Shown here piece by piece: positions 32,297 to 38,588 of a DNA stretch of 38,588 bases. Each line of letters starts with the position of its first letter. The stretch's first letter is position 1. The position numbers and the translations under genes are program-made. The stretch covers positions 1 through 38,588 of the forward strand of contig JAFRDB010000059.1 in NCBI GenBank assembly GCA_017404065.1, in the 5' to 3' direction. The notes beneath the pieces were generated by a model that saw only the letters and a program-made list of their open reading frames with translations, did not search any database and was not told where the DNA came from. Source of the DNA: Clostridia bacterium (GTDB lineage: Bacteria > Bacillota > Clostridia > UBA1381).

Positions 32297-33869
32297 TGAG
32301 CCGAAGAATATTGTTTATAAATTTATTGATATAATGCTTTTTATCCGCAGAAGACGCTTTGTTCTTTGAACTATACAGCACGCCGCATTTAACATCCTCC
32401 ATAGTCCTCTCTACACATTCTGCCTCAGTGTCAAGGAAGTCTTTTTTTAGATCCTTTATTATATCTGCCTTATAAAAGATCGCGTTGCATTCAAAATGCA
32501 GGAACAAGCTTCTGTAATCAAGGTTAACAGTGCCTATACCGGCTATCCTGTCATCAGCTATAAACGCCTTTGCGTGTACAAATCCGGGTGTGTATTCATA
32601 AATCTTTACGCCCGCCTTTATAAGATCCTCATAATAGCTTCTTGATAGCCTGAACACCATCTTTTTATCCGGTATGCCTGGCATGATTATCCTGACATCT
32701 ACTCCTCGCTTCGCCGCTCTTATGAACGCGTCAAAGAGGGAATCACCCAGAATGAGATACGGTGTGTAAAACCAAACATAGTCCGTCGCCGATGACAGGA
32801 TATCCGCAAACAGCTCATTGCTCGTGTGTTCATCGCGCATGGGCGAATCATAATACGGCAATATATACCCGTTAGACGTATCGCTTGGCTTTTCGCTGCT
32901 TTGGAAATCGTCAAAAAAGCCGCTGACCTCCATCCGATCCTTAGAAAACGCGTTCCAGAACTCCGCGAACATAAACGCATAGCTCATTACCGCCTTGCCC
33001 GTTATCCTGAAGCCAATATCCTTCCATCGTCCGAATTTTTCGATCGTATTTATATATTCATCAGCAAGATTAACGCCGCCACTGTATGCTACTTTTCCGT
33101 CTATGACCATTATTTTTCTGTGGTCACGGTTGTTAAGCTGCGAGCTTATCAGAAAAAAAGGATTGAATGGTATACATTTGATACCTCGTTTGGCGAGAGT
33201 AGCAATATCCGCCACCGAATATGTACCTATGCTTCCGAGATCATCGTACATGACCCTTACATCTACTCCCTCACCCGCTTTTTCCGCCATTATATCAACC
33301 ATCGTGTCCCAAAACTTACCTGCCTGAATGATGAAGTATTCTACATAGATATATTTCTTCGCTTTTTTCAGATCTTTACACATATCGGCAAACATATCCT
33401 CACCAAACGGATAATACTTTGCTGTATCATTTTTAAGCACAGGAAAGCCTGTTGACTCTGTTATATGTCTGACAGTTTGTCCTATACGCTGATCGTCCTT
33501 CATGATCTCAGATATACATTCTGCATTTTCCCGATCATCAGGTATGCTGAAAGAGACAAGAGATTTTTCCAGACGCTCTTTAAGCCGCCTGCCGGTTTTT
33601 TTGTTACCCACAAAAAAGTAAAGTAACGCTCCAAGCACCGGCATTGTCACAATTACTATTACCCAAAGCAGTCTGTACGAGCTTTCATCTCTTTTGGAAA
33701 CAATATTGATAACAAAAATCACGGCAAGCACGGAAAATATAACGCTTACAATATCACCGAGATGCCCGCCAAAAAATTTGTTCAATATATCGTGCATAAC
33801 ATAAAACCACAGTATTTGTATCGCAATCACGGGCAAAACCACTATTGCTCTTCCTAATATTTTTTTCAT
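32280..33869 (-). CDS. cls: Cardiolipin synthase
   Basis: 529 aa, normal size. Cls joins two phosphatidylglycerol molecules to make cardiolipin at the membrane. Two to three N-terminal membrane helices (about 5-90) precede two phospholipase-D domains with HKD motifs: HRKIMVIDGK then GGVNLADEY, and HAKAFIADD then GIGTVNLDYRS. Both active-site sets look complete. It is the first gene of the run that contains the kinase, phosphatase and FHA proteins, with the promoter at 33920-33948. Being co-transcribed with them suggests that lipid make-up and signalling are linked, but this is inference from position. Confidence 0.95.
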   Translation of the reverse strand: MKKILGRAIVVLPVIAIQILWFYVMHDILNKFFGGHLGDIVSVIFSVLAVIFVINIVSKRDESSYRLLWVIVIVTMPVLGALLYFFVGNKKTGRRLKERLEKSLVSFSIPDDRENAECISEIMKDDQRIGQTVRHITESTGFPVLKNDTAKYYPFGEDMFADMCKDLKKAKKYIYVEYFIIQAGKFWDTMVDIMAEKAGEGVDVRVMYDDLGSIGTYSVADIATLAKRGIKCIPFNPFFLISSQLNNRDHRKIMVIDGKVAYSGGVNLADEYINTIEKFGRWKDIGFRITGKAVMSYAFMFAEFWNAFSKDRMEVSGFFDDFQSSEKPSDTSNGYILPYYDSPMRDEHTSNELFADILSSATDYVWFYTPYLILGDSLFDAFIRAAKRGVDVRIIMPGIPDKKMVFRLSRSYYEDLIKAGVKIYEYTPGFVHAKAFIADDRIAGIGTVNLDYRSLFLHFECNAIFYKADIIKDLKKDFLDTEAECVERTMEDVKCGVLYSSKNKASSADKKHYINKFINNILRLIAPLL

Positions 33870-33919
33870 GAACTATCCCACCTTTAAATATTTGATACAA
33901 ATGTTTCTATAACTGCATT

Positions 33920-33948
33920 ATTATATCATATATCGACAAATATTTCAA
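33920..33948 (-). promoter_or_regulatory. Promoter of the cls-kinase-FHA run
   Basis: On the minus strand TTGAAA (33943-33948) and TATAAT (33920-33925) are spaced 17 bp, about 50 bases before the cls start. It is the only convincing promoter I see for the ten genes down to 22432, and it is divergent from the folC promoter. Confidence 0.8.
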
Positions 33949-34031
33949 TATAAATTCTGCTTTTTTATTACAGTTTTTGAAACGAGTGATTTCATTGTAA
34001 ATAAAAATACTCATTCTAAAACCATAGTTAT

Positions 34032-34060
34032 TTGACATACTTCCGATGTTATGGTATAAT
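34032..34060 (+). promoter_or_regulatory. Promoter of the folC-HD-folP operon
   Basis: TTGACA (34032-34037) and TATAAT (34055-34060) are spaced exactly 17 bp, with TG before the -10 (TGGTATAAT). The start codon of folC lies 25 bases after the -10, with GAGGGG in between. Confidence 0.93.
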
Positions 34061-34084
34061 TAGCATGAAAGAGGGGAAAACGCT

Positions 34085-35347
34085 ATGACATACAAACAGT
34101 CGCGGGAATACATAGAAAGTCTTGCTCCGCGAGGCATCGTTCCGGGGCTTGAATCCGTTACTCTACTGCTCGCCGCGCTCGGCACGCCACAGGATTCGCT
34201 TCGCTGCATACACATCGCCGGCACCAACGGCAAAGGCTCTGTCGGTGCATTACTGGAATCAATACTGCTTGCTGACGGAAAGAGCGTATGCCGTTTCTCG
34301 TCACCTGCCGTAGGAGAGCATCTTGAAATGTTCACATATAACGGCATACCCGTAAACCCACAGCTCTATACAGATGCCGTTACGGATATACGAACCGCAA
34401 TATCTGTTCTTGAAGCCGATGGGGTATTCCCCACATCGTTTGAAGCAGAGACCGCGGCAGCCTTCCTGATGTTCTCGCGTCTCGCTCCGGACTATGCGCT
34501 GATAGAATGCGGCATGGGCGGCAAGCTCGATGCAACCAATGTTATTTCTGCTCCTGCCGCAGCAGTTATAACCTCTGTTTCATACGACCACAGCGCTTTT
34601 TTGGGCAGCACAACAACTGAAATCGCATATAACAAGGCGGGGATAATAAAGCCCGACACACCTGTCATATCCGCGCCGCAGCAGAAGGATGTAGCGGACG
34701 TTATTAAAAAAACAGCAACAGAATGCAACGCACAGCTGAGCTTTGCAGAAGTCCCCGAAAGCATACAATATCAAAAAGACAAAACAATTTTTAAATATAA
34801 GGGCATCGAATACACAATAAAGCTTCTTGGCGCATATCAGACGCAAAATGCTGCGCTTGCTGTAGATACAGCCATCACACTCGGCATAAGCCTCGATGCG
34901 GTACAGACCGGTCTCTCGCGAGCATGGCTTCCGTTCAGATTTGAGCGCATAGGCAGATTTATACTTGACGGAGCGCATAATGAGGGTGCTGCAAGGATGA
35001 TGGCAATATCACTTAAAATATATACACGCCCGGAAGCTACAGCATTTATATGCGGCTGCTTCCGTGACAAGGACTATAAAAAAATAGCCGAGCTTACCGC
35101 ACCCTACGCCAATGCTGTTTACTGCGTAAAGCCGCATACAGATCGCGGGCTGATAAGCTCAGAGCTTTGCCGGATATTTGCCGAGAGCGGCGCAAAAGCT
35201 TATGACTGCGGTTCTGTCACCGCTGCAATAAAGGCCGCAAACAGCCGCGGATACGATAACATTGTTGTTTTCGGCTCGCTTTCAATCCTAAAGGAAGCAA
35301 AATCTACTATTAAAAGCTTGGAGGTTCGGCATGGACAGAGTAAATGA
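34085..35347 (+). CDS. folC: Folylpolyglutamate / dihydrofolate synthase
   Basis: 420 aa, full length. FolC adds glutamate to dihydropteroate (making dihydrofolate) and further glutamates to folates, using ATP. Seen are the P-loop HIAGTNGKGSVGALLESIL, FSSPAVGEHLEMFTYNG, the Mur-ligase type IECGMGGKLDATNVI and SYDHSAFLGST, and the C-terminal RFERIGRFILDGAHNEGAARMM. The start has GAGGGG eight bases upstream. It overlaps the HD gene by 17 bases. The pairing with folP in one operon supports folate synthesis; folE, folB and folK are not in the window. Confidence 0.96.
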   Translation: MTYKQSREYIESLAPRGIVPGLESVTLLLAALGTPQDSLRCIHIAGTNGKGSVGALLESILLADGKSVCRFSSPAVGEHLEMFTYNGIPVNPQLYTDAVTDIRTAISVLEADGVFPTSFEAETAAAFLMFSRLAPDYALIECGMGGKLDATNVISAPAAAVITSVSYDHSAFLGSTTTEIAYNKAGIIKPDTPVISAPQQKDVADVIKKTATECNAQLSFAEVPESIQYQKDKTIFKYKGIEYTIKLLGAYQTQNAALAVDTAITLGISLDAVQTGLSRAWLPFRFERIGRFILDGAHNEGAARMMAISLKIYTRPEATAFICGCFRDKDYKKIAELTAPYANAVYCVKPHTDRGLISSELCRIFAESGAKAYDCGSVTAAIKAANSRGYDNIVVFGSLSILKEAKSTIKSLEVRHGQSK

Positions 35348-35795
35348 AATATACCTTCACCCTATATATCAGGGGCGTATAAAAAAAATAGCATACGCCG
35401 AAAGGAACAGAAAATTCTGCCGTCATGACTTGACACACTCGCTTGATGTAGCAAGGATAGGACGAATAATAATACTTGAAGATGGACTTGATATTGATAT
35501 TGAGCTTTTCTATGCCGCGGCACTGCTGCATGACGCGGGCAGATACTCCGGTATTCCGCATAACGAATCAGGTGCCGCGCTTGCGGCTGAGCTAATGCCG
35601 TTATGCGGATTTTCCGACAGCGAAACACAGCTTGTATGTCAGGCAATACGCGAGCACAGAGTAGATGAAAACGCCTCGGACTTTTCACGTGTGCTTTATA
35701 CTGCCGACAAGCGCTCACGCAACTGCTTTTGCTGTACGGCGGCAGATGAGTGCTACTGGAGCAACGAAAAGAGAAATCATACCATAAATATATAG
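35331..35795 (+). CDS. HD-domain protein of the folate operon
   Basis: 154 aa. An HD phosphohydrolase fold: CRHDLTHSLDVARIGRIIILEDGL, then AAALLHDAGRY (the HD pair), IREHRVDE and LYTADKRS. The C-terminus has a Cys cluster (CFCC-x5-C, then YW) that is a recurring feature I recall in homologues from Clostridia folate clusters. HD proteins hydrolyse phosphate from nucleotides or similar molecules; a dephosphorylation step of the pterin precursor after FolE is missing in many bacteria and could be its job (inference). GGAGG lies six bases before the ATG within folC. It ends nine bases before folP. Confidence 0.87.
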   Translation: MDRVNEIYLHPIYQGRIKKIAYAERNRKFCRHDLTHSLDVARIGRIIILEDGLDIDIELFYAAALLHDAGRYSGIPHNESGAALAAELMPLCGFSDSETQLVCQAIREHRVDENASDFSRVLYTADKRSRNCFCCTAADECYWSNEKRNHTINI

Positions 35796-35804
35796 GAGGT
35801 CCGT

Positions 35805-36608
35805 ATGCGTATAGGAAACATTGATATTGACACGAGCCGCACACACATAATGGGCATTTTAAATATCACACCCGATTCATTTTCTGATGGCGGGATATGG
35901 AACAGCACCGAAGCCGCTCTGCGCCGTGCAGAACAAATGATAAATGAAGGCGCGGAAATAATTGATATCGGCGGCGAATCCACAAGACCCGGCTATATAC
36001 CGGTCGACGAAAACGAAGAGATACACCGCATTACGCCGGTCATACAGGCAATAAAAAAAGAGTTTTGTATCCCCATTTCCGTCGACACCTACAAGCGCAG
36101 CGTCGCATTGGCTGCGCTGGATTCCGGTGCAGATATGATAAATGATATATGGGGGCTTAAGCATGACAGCAAACCTGCGGAGGTAATAAGCAGCTTTAAT
36201 GTCCCTGTCTGTCTGATGCACAACCGCAAGAATACTGCTTATATTGATCTTATGTCAGATGTTATATCAGATCTCAGAGAAAGCATTGCAATAGCCAATG
36301 CTGCCGGTATACCAAATGACCGGCTTATCCTTGACCCCGGCATAGGCTTTGCTAAAACGCATGAACAGAACCTTGAGATAATAAACCGCCTTGATGAGCT
36401 GCACTCGTTAGGCTGCCCCATACTTCTCGGCGCGTCCCGCAAGTCGGTCATCGGCAACACTCTCGGACTGCCGCCAGATCAGCGGCTTGAGGGCACTCTT
36501 GCAACCACGGTAATAGCCGTAATGCGCGGCGCGGCGTTCGTACGTGTGCATGACATAAAAGAAAACCTCCGCGCGATACGCATGACGGAGGCAATTCTGA
36601 AAAGCTGA
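35805..36608 (+). CDS. folP: Dihydropteroate synthase
   Basis: 267 aa, normal size. FolP joins 4-aminobenzoate to the pterin pyrophosphate to give dihydropteroate and is the target of sulfonamides. Motifs: MGILNITPDSFSDGG, IDIGGESTRPG, PISVDTYK, INDIWG, and GCPILLGASRKSVIG near the end, with the final RVHD. All are intact. A GGAGG site lies five bases before the ATG. It is the last gene of the operon; a strong terminator follows 39 bases after its stop. Confidence 0.97.
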   Translation: MRIGNIDIDTSRTHIMGILNITPDSFSDGGIWNSTEAALRRAEQMINEGAEIIDIGGESTRPGYIPVDENEEIHRITPVIQAIKKEFCIPISVDTYKRSVALAALDSGADMINDIWGLKHDSKPAEVISSFNVPVCLMHNRKNTAYIDLMSDVISDLRESIAIANAAGIPNDRLILDPGIGFAKTHEQNLEIINRLDELHSLGCPILLGASRKSVIGNTLGLPPDQRLEGTLATTVIAVMRGAAFVRVHDIKENLRAIRMTEAILKS

Positions 36609-36646
36609 TATTCACGGATTTAAAAAAAGGATTGGATCAAAGCAAA

Positions 36647-36695
36647 TGGCGTATGCGACCGGTTTTTCAACCGATTGCATACGCCATATTTTTTA
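36647..36695. terminator. Bidirectional terminator between folP and the convergent gene
   Basis: ATGGCGTATGC (36647-36657) pairs perfectly with GCATACGCCAT (36678-36688), with an inner CGGT/ACCG pair, followed by TTTTTT on the plus strand. On the minus strand the 3' arm is followed by TTTGCTTTG. It can serve folP and the gene at 36719. Confidence 0.88.
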
Positions 36696-36718
36696 CAGGT
36701 TTTGTTTGTTCGCCTTTA

Positions 36719-38422
36719 TCAATCCGGCAGATCCACGATCTTTATAAATTCGCATTCGCTATAGTATCTGCCTGTATGAGTGGATTGGTAACGACCGCGT
36801 CCCTCACCGTCGTCGGGGTCGCCGGGGGCATAGCCCATATAGTGATCATAGCCGTCTTGTGTTACGCTCCATTCCTCGCTGCCGATCAATGTTGCACCGA
36901 ACATAGGAACACCGCCTTCCCCATAAGACTGTCCGTTAGTATGTACATCAGTGACCTGTTTGTGACCTGTCGGGTCAAAAAGACAGTTCTTTGGCTTATA
37001 AGTATAGTAGCTGTTATATGTATATGTGCCGTCAAAGTTATTTATATATTCATAGCTCAGAGTGCCGCTGCCGTCATAGCCCTCGGTTTTTGCCCATTGA
37101 CCTTCAATGCCCGATGCGTGTTCTGTCAAAATTCCGTTTTCATCATAATGATAATAGTATCCGTAATAGCTTTCCCAGGTCGTTTGCTCTTCGTCATTCT
37201 CATCAAGGATCGGTCGACCGAATTCATCTACATACGTCACACATATATATTGTTCAACATTCTTTATCTGATCCGTAACTCCGTCGGGAAGCTGTACATC
37301 ATCATATTTGCCGTAGTAATCGGTCTTTGTCCAGATCGAGCCTAAGTTTTCGCCATCGGTATAGGTGTAATGGCTTGATATCCGTCCTGAATCATCGCCG
37401 TAATACCCGGTCCGCGACAGCAGCAGACCGTCATCACTGTACCGCGTCAGATCTACCAGCACCCATTCGCCTAATGTGCGGTTATAGTTATAGTCCTCGT
37501 AGACGCCGACAAAATGCTTTATCTCATTGTCATAGTAGTATTTTATAAGATGACCGTAAATGTATTCCTCATGGTAGGTTACTCTCGGTGTCGGCGTAGG
37601 CTCCGGAGCATGAGTCGGTTTTAAGGACGGAGACGGGGTTTCCTCTTCATTATTCTCTTCTTCGTCTTTGTTTGCATTCTTTGTCTTAACTCTTTTCTCG
37701 AACTCGTTCCGCTCATCCTTGAAGTCGTCAAGCGTTTCGTTCCCGTTTAAAACATTGCCGTCTTTTAGTATTCTCTCTATCTTTTCGTCGGTTATTTCCT
37801 CGCGCTCTTCCTCAAGCCTGTCTCTGCCCTTGATAAGCTCCTTGGATCCGTCATCACCTATCAGCGCCGGATCCCGTAATAAATTCTTTACCTGTTCATT
37901 TGTAAGCACCTTGCTCCTCAGCTCGGCATGCAGCTTTCCGCCACTGTATTGAAAATTTGTAAAGTCGTCCAGGCTATAGCCGGTGCGATTTTTCAATTCG
38001 GAATCAAGAGCTTCCTTTGTATCATAGAGTATCGCAAGCTTTTCTCCTGTTGATGCTGCATCGAAGGTGATTATCGAGAATACCATGGATGCGGTTGTAA
38101 CAGGTTTAAAGAAGTTATCTATATCCTTTACAGACTTGCTCTCATCGCCGTAGATGATCGTTGCCGTTGTTTTGCCTACATCAACTACCGCGTCCGCCGT
38201 GCCGAGCCAAAGTCCTGTTGCGCCCGCAACTGTCGCGCCGCCCGCTCCCGCCGTTGCTATGGTTGCGCCTACAACAAGACCTACCTTTGCGCCCGTTTTA
38301 ACAACGGTAAGTCCCTTGACCCATTTGTCCATTACATCGGCCTTATCCATATATGCTCCGTGAAGAATATTCTGTGAAGCGACAAGCTGCGCATATGCCT
38401 CTGTAGCATCACAACCCATCAT
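36719..38422 (-). CDS. Large protein of unknown function, 5' end possibly disrupted
   Basis: 567 aa from the first ATG; not recognised. Residues about 35-80 are hydrophobic and Gly/Ala-rich (GLVVGATIATAGAGGATVAGATGLWLG), like membrane-active segments in some polymorphic toxins. Residues about 180-280 are highly charged, with an EEENNEEE stretch and a Pro/Thr linker (PTHAPEPTPTPR). The C-terminal half (about 285-520) is Tyr- and Asp-rich with loose repeats such as GYYGDDSGRISSHYTY, YYYHYDENGILTEH and EGYDGSGTLSYEY, akin to YD or MORN-like repeats. No signal peptide at the N-terminus is seen. The frame stays open 12 codons upstream of the ATG to a TAA (38459-38461), and seven codons beyond that lies an ATG in the same frame (38480-38482); see findings. 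Confidence 0.65.
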   Translation of the reverse strand: MMGCDATEAYAQLVASQNILHGAYMDKADVMDKWVKGLTVVKTGAKVGLVVGATIATAGAGGATVAGATGLWLGTADAVVDVGKTTATIIYGDESKSVKDIDNFFKPVTTASMVFSIITFDAASTGEKLAILYDTKEALDSELKNRTGYSLDDFTNFQYSGGKLHAELRSKVLTNEQVKNLLRDPALIGDDGSKELIKGRDRLEEEREEITDEKIERILKDGNVLNGNETLDDFKDERNEFEKRVKTKNANKDEEENNEEETPSPSLKPTHAPEPTPTPRVTYHEEYIYGHLIKYYYDNEIKHFVGVYEDYNYNRTLGEWVLVDLTRYSDDGLLLSRTGYYGDDSGRISSHYTYTDGENLGSIWTKTDYYGKYDDVQLPDGVTDQIKNVEQYICVTYVDEFGRPILDENDEEQTTWESYYGYYYHYDENGILTEHASGIEGQWAKTEGYDGSGTLSYEYINNFDGTYTYNSYYTYKPKNCLFDPTGHKQVTDVHTNGQSYGEGGVPMFGATLIGSEEWSVTQDGYDHYMGYAPGDPDDGEGRGRYQSTHTGRYYSECEFIKIVDLPD

Positions 38423-38588
38423 CTCGGCAAGCTTTTTAAGCTTGTTAGCTCCTATCTCTTAATTTGAACGATTTACGTTCATTTTCTTCTTTTTTTATAG
38501 ATTTGATTTTTTATATATAAATAAATATATATCATTAATTATTATAGATTTATCCATCCGTGGGTAAGTCGTAGACTTATCCACCGTG
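38423..38588. other. A/T-rich upstream region with edge hairpin
   Basis: No gene is visible in this stretch apart from the short in-frame ATG-to-TAA reading at 38459-38482. 38485-38555 is almost entirely A and T and may hold the promoter of the convergent gene, but I cannot fix the elements. An 11-bp stem GTGGGTAAGTC (38560-38570) with GACTTATCCAC (38574-38584), one G-U pair and a three-base loop lies at the very edge and may belong to a repeat that continues outside. Confidence 0.5.

Noticed and set aside
22432..33948. Recently integrated mobile island
   Set aside because: No integrase, transposase, att-like direct repeats or tRNA junction were found at its borders.
36719..38422. RHS or LXG polymorphic toxin
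   Set aside because: YD-like repeats are loose, no LXG signature, toxin domain or immunity gene is visible; kept as unknown.

Overview
The window looks like a chromosomal segment of a Gram-positive, Clostridia-type Firmicute, probably an uncultured gut-associated lineage. The evidence is the Firmicutes gene orders ylxM-ffh-rpsP-khpA-rimM-trmD and rimP-nusA-ylxR-ylxQ-infB-rbfA, strong GGAGG ribosome binding sites, TTGACA-N17-TATAAT promoters, S-layer homology (SLH) and copper-amine-oxidase-like stalk domains on secreted proteins, and a RNase M5-like protein. I cannot name the species. No integrase, transposase, phage gene, rRNA or CRISPR array is visible.

Layout. 1-669 (+): hairpin-rich dispersed repeats, a perfect promoter, tRNA-Asp(GUC) with its terminator, and a small cysteine-rich ORF. 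656-5564 (-): a ParE/Phd-type toxin-antitoxin pair under a palindromic operator, followed without a visible terminator by four tightly coupled genes: a stalk-domain secreted protein, an unlisted 45-aa secreted peptide, a GNAT acetyltransferase and a large SLH protein. 5583-12319 (-): a translation and protein-export operon, ylxM-ffh-rpsP-khpA-[structured 356-bp gap]-rimM-trmD. It is extended by a ComEA-like helix-hairpin-helix protein, an SLH-anchored tyrosine phosphatase and an acyl-ACP thioesterase. 12360-17067 (-): ruvA-ruvB-RNase M5-like-HtrA protease, with the HtrA carrying an unusually long C-terminal extension. 17093-17272: a 115-bp inverted-repeat element and a strong terminator. 17275-22307 (-): the rimP-nusA-ylxR-ylxQ-infB-rbfA operon with a leader hairpin.

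22432-33948 (-) is the most unusual part. One co-directional run of ten genes starts from one clear promoter: cardiolipin synthase, a small lipoprotein candidate, a DUF4234-FHA membrane protein, a transmembrane Ser/Thr kinase (zinc ribbon, kinase, Q/Y-rich repeats, membrane helix, discoidin-like outer domain), a membrane-anchored M15 peptidase, a PP2C phosphatase, a zinc-finger FHA protein, a double-FHA ABC exporter (the architecture of mycobacterial Rv1747), a zinc-ribbon membrane protein, and a lipase with a stalk domain. Writer, eraser, three readers, a transporter and envelope or lipid enzymes lie together. I read this as a candidate phosphorylation-controlled envelope/export system.

34032-36695 (+): a folate segment, folC-HD protein-folP, ending in a terminator shared with a convergent gene. 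36719-38422 (-): a large unrecognised protein with hydrophobic helices, an acidic linker and tyrosine-rich YD-like repeats. Its apparent N-terminus is interrupted by an in-frame stop codon. Where domain names are given below they rest on motifs read by eye; no database search was run.
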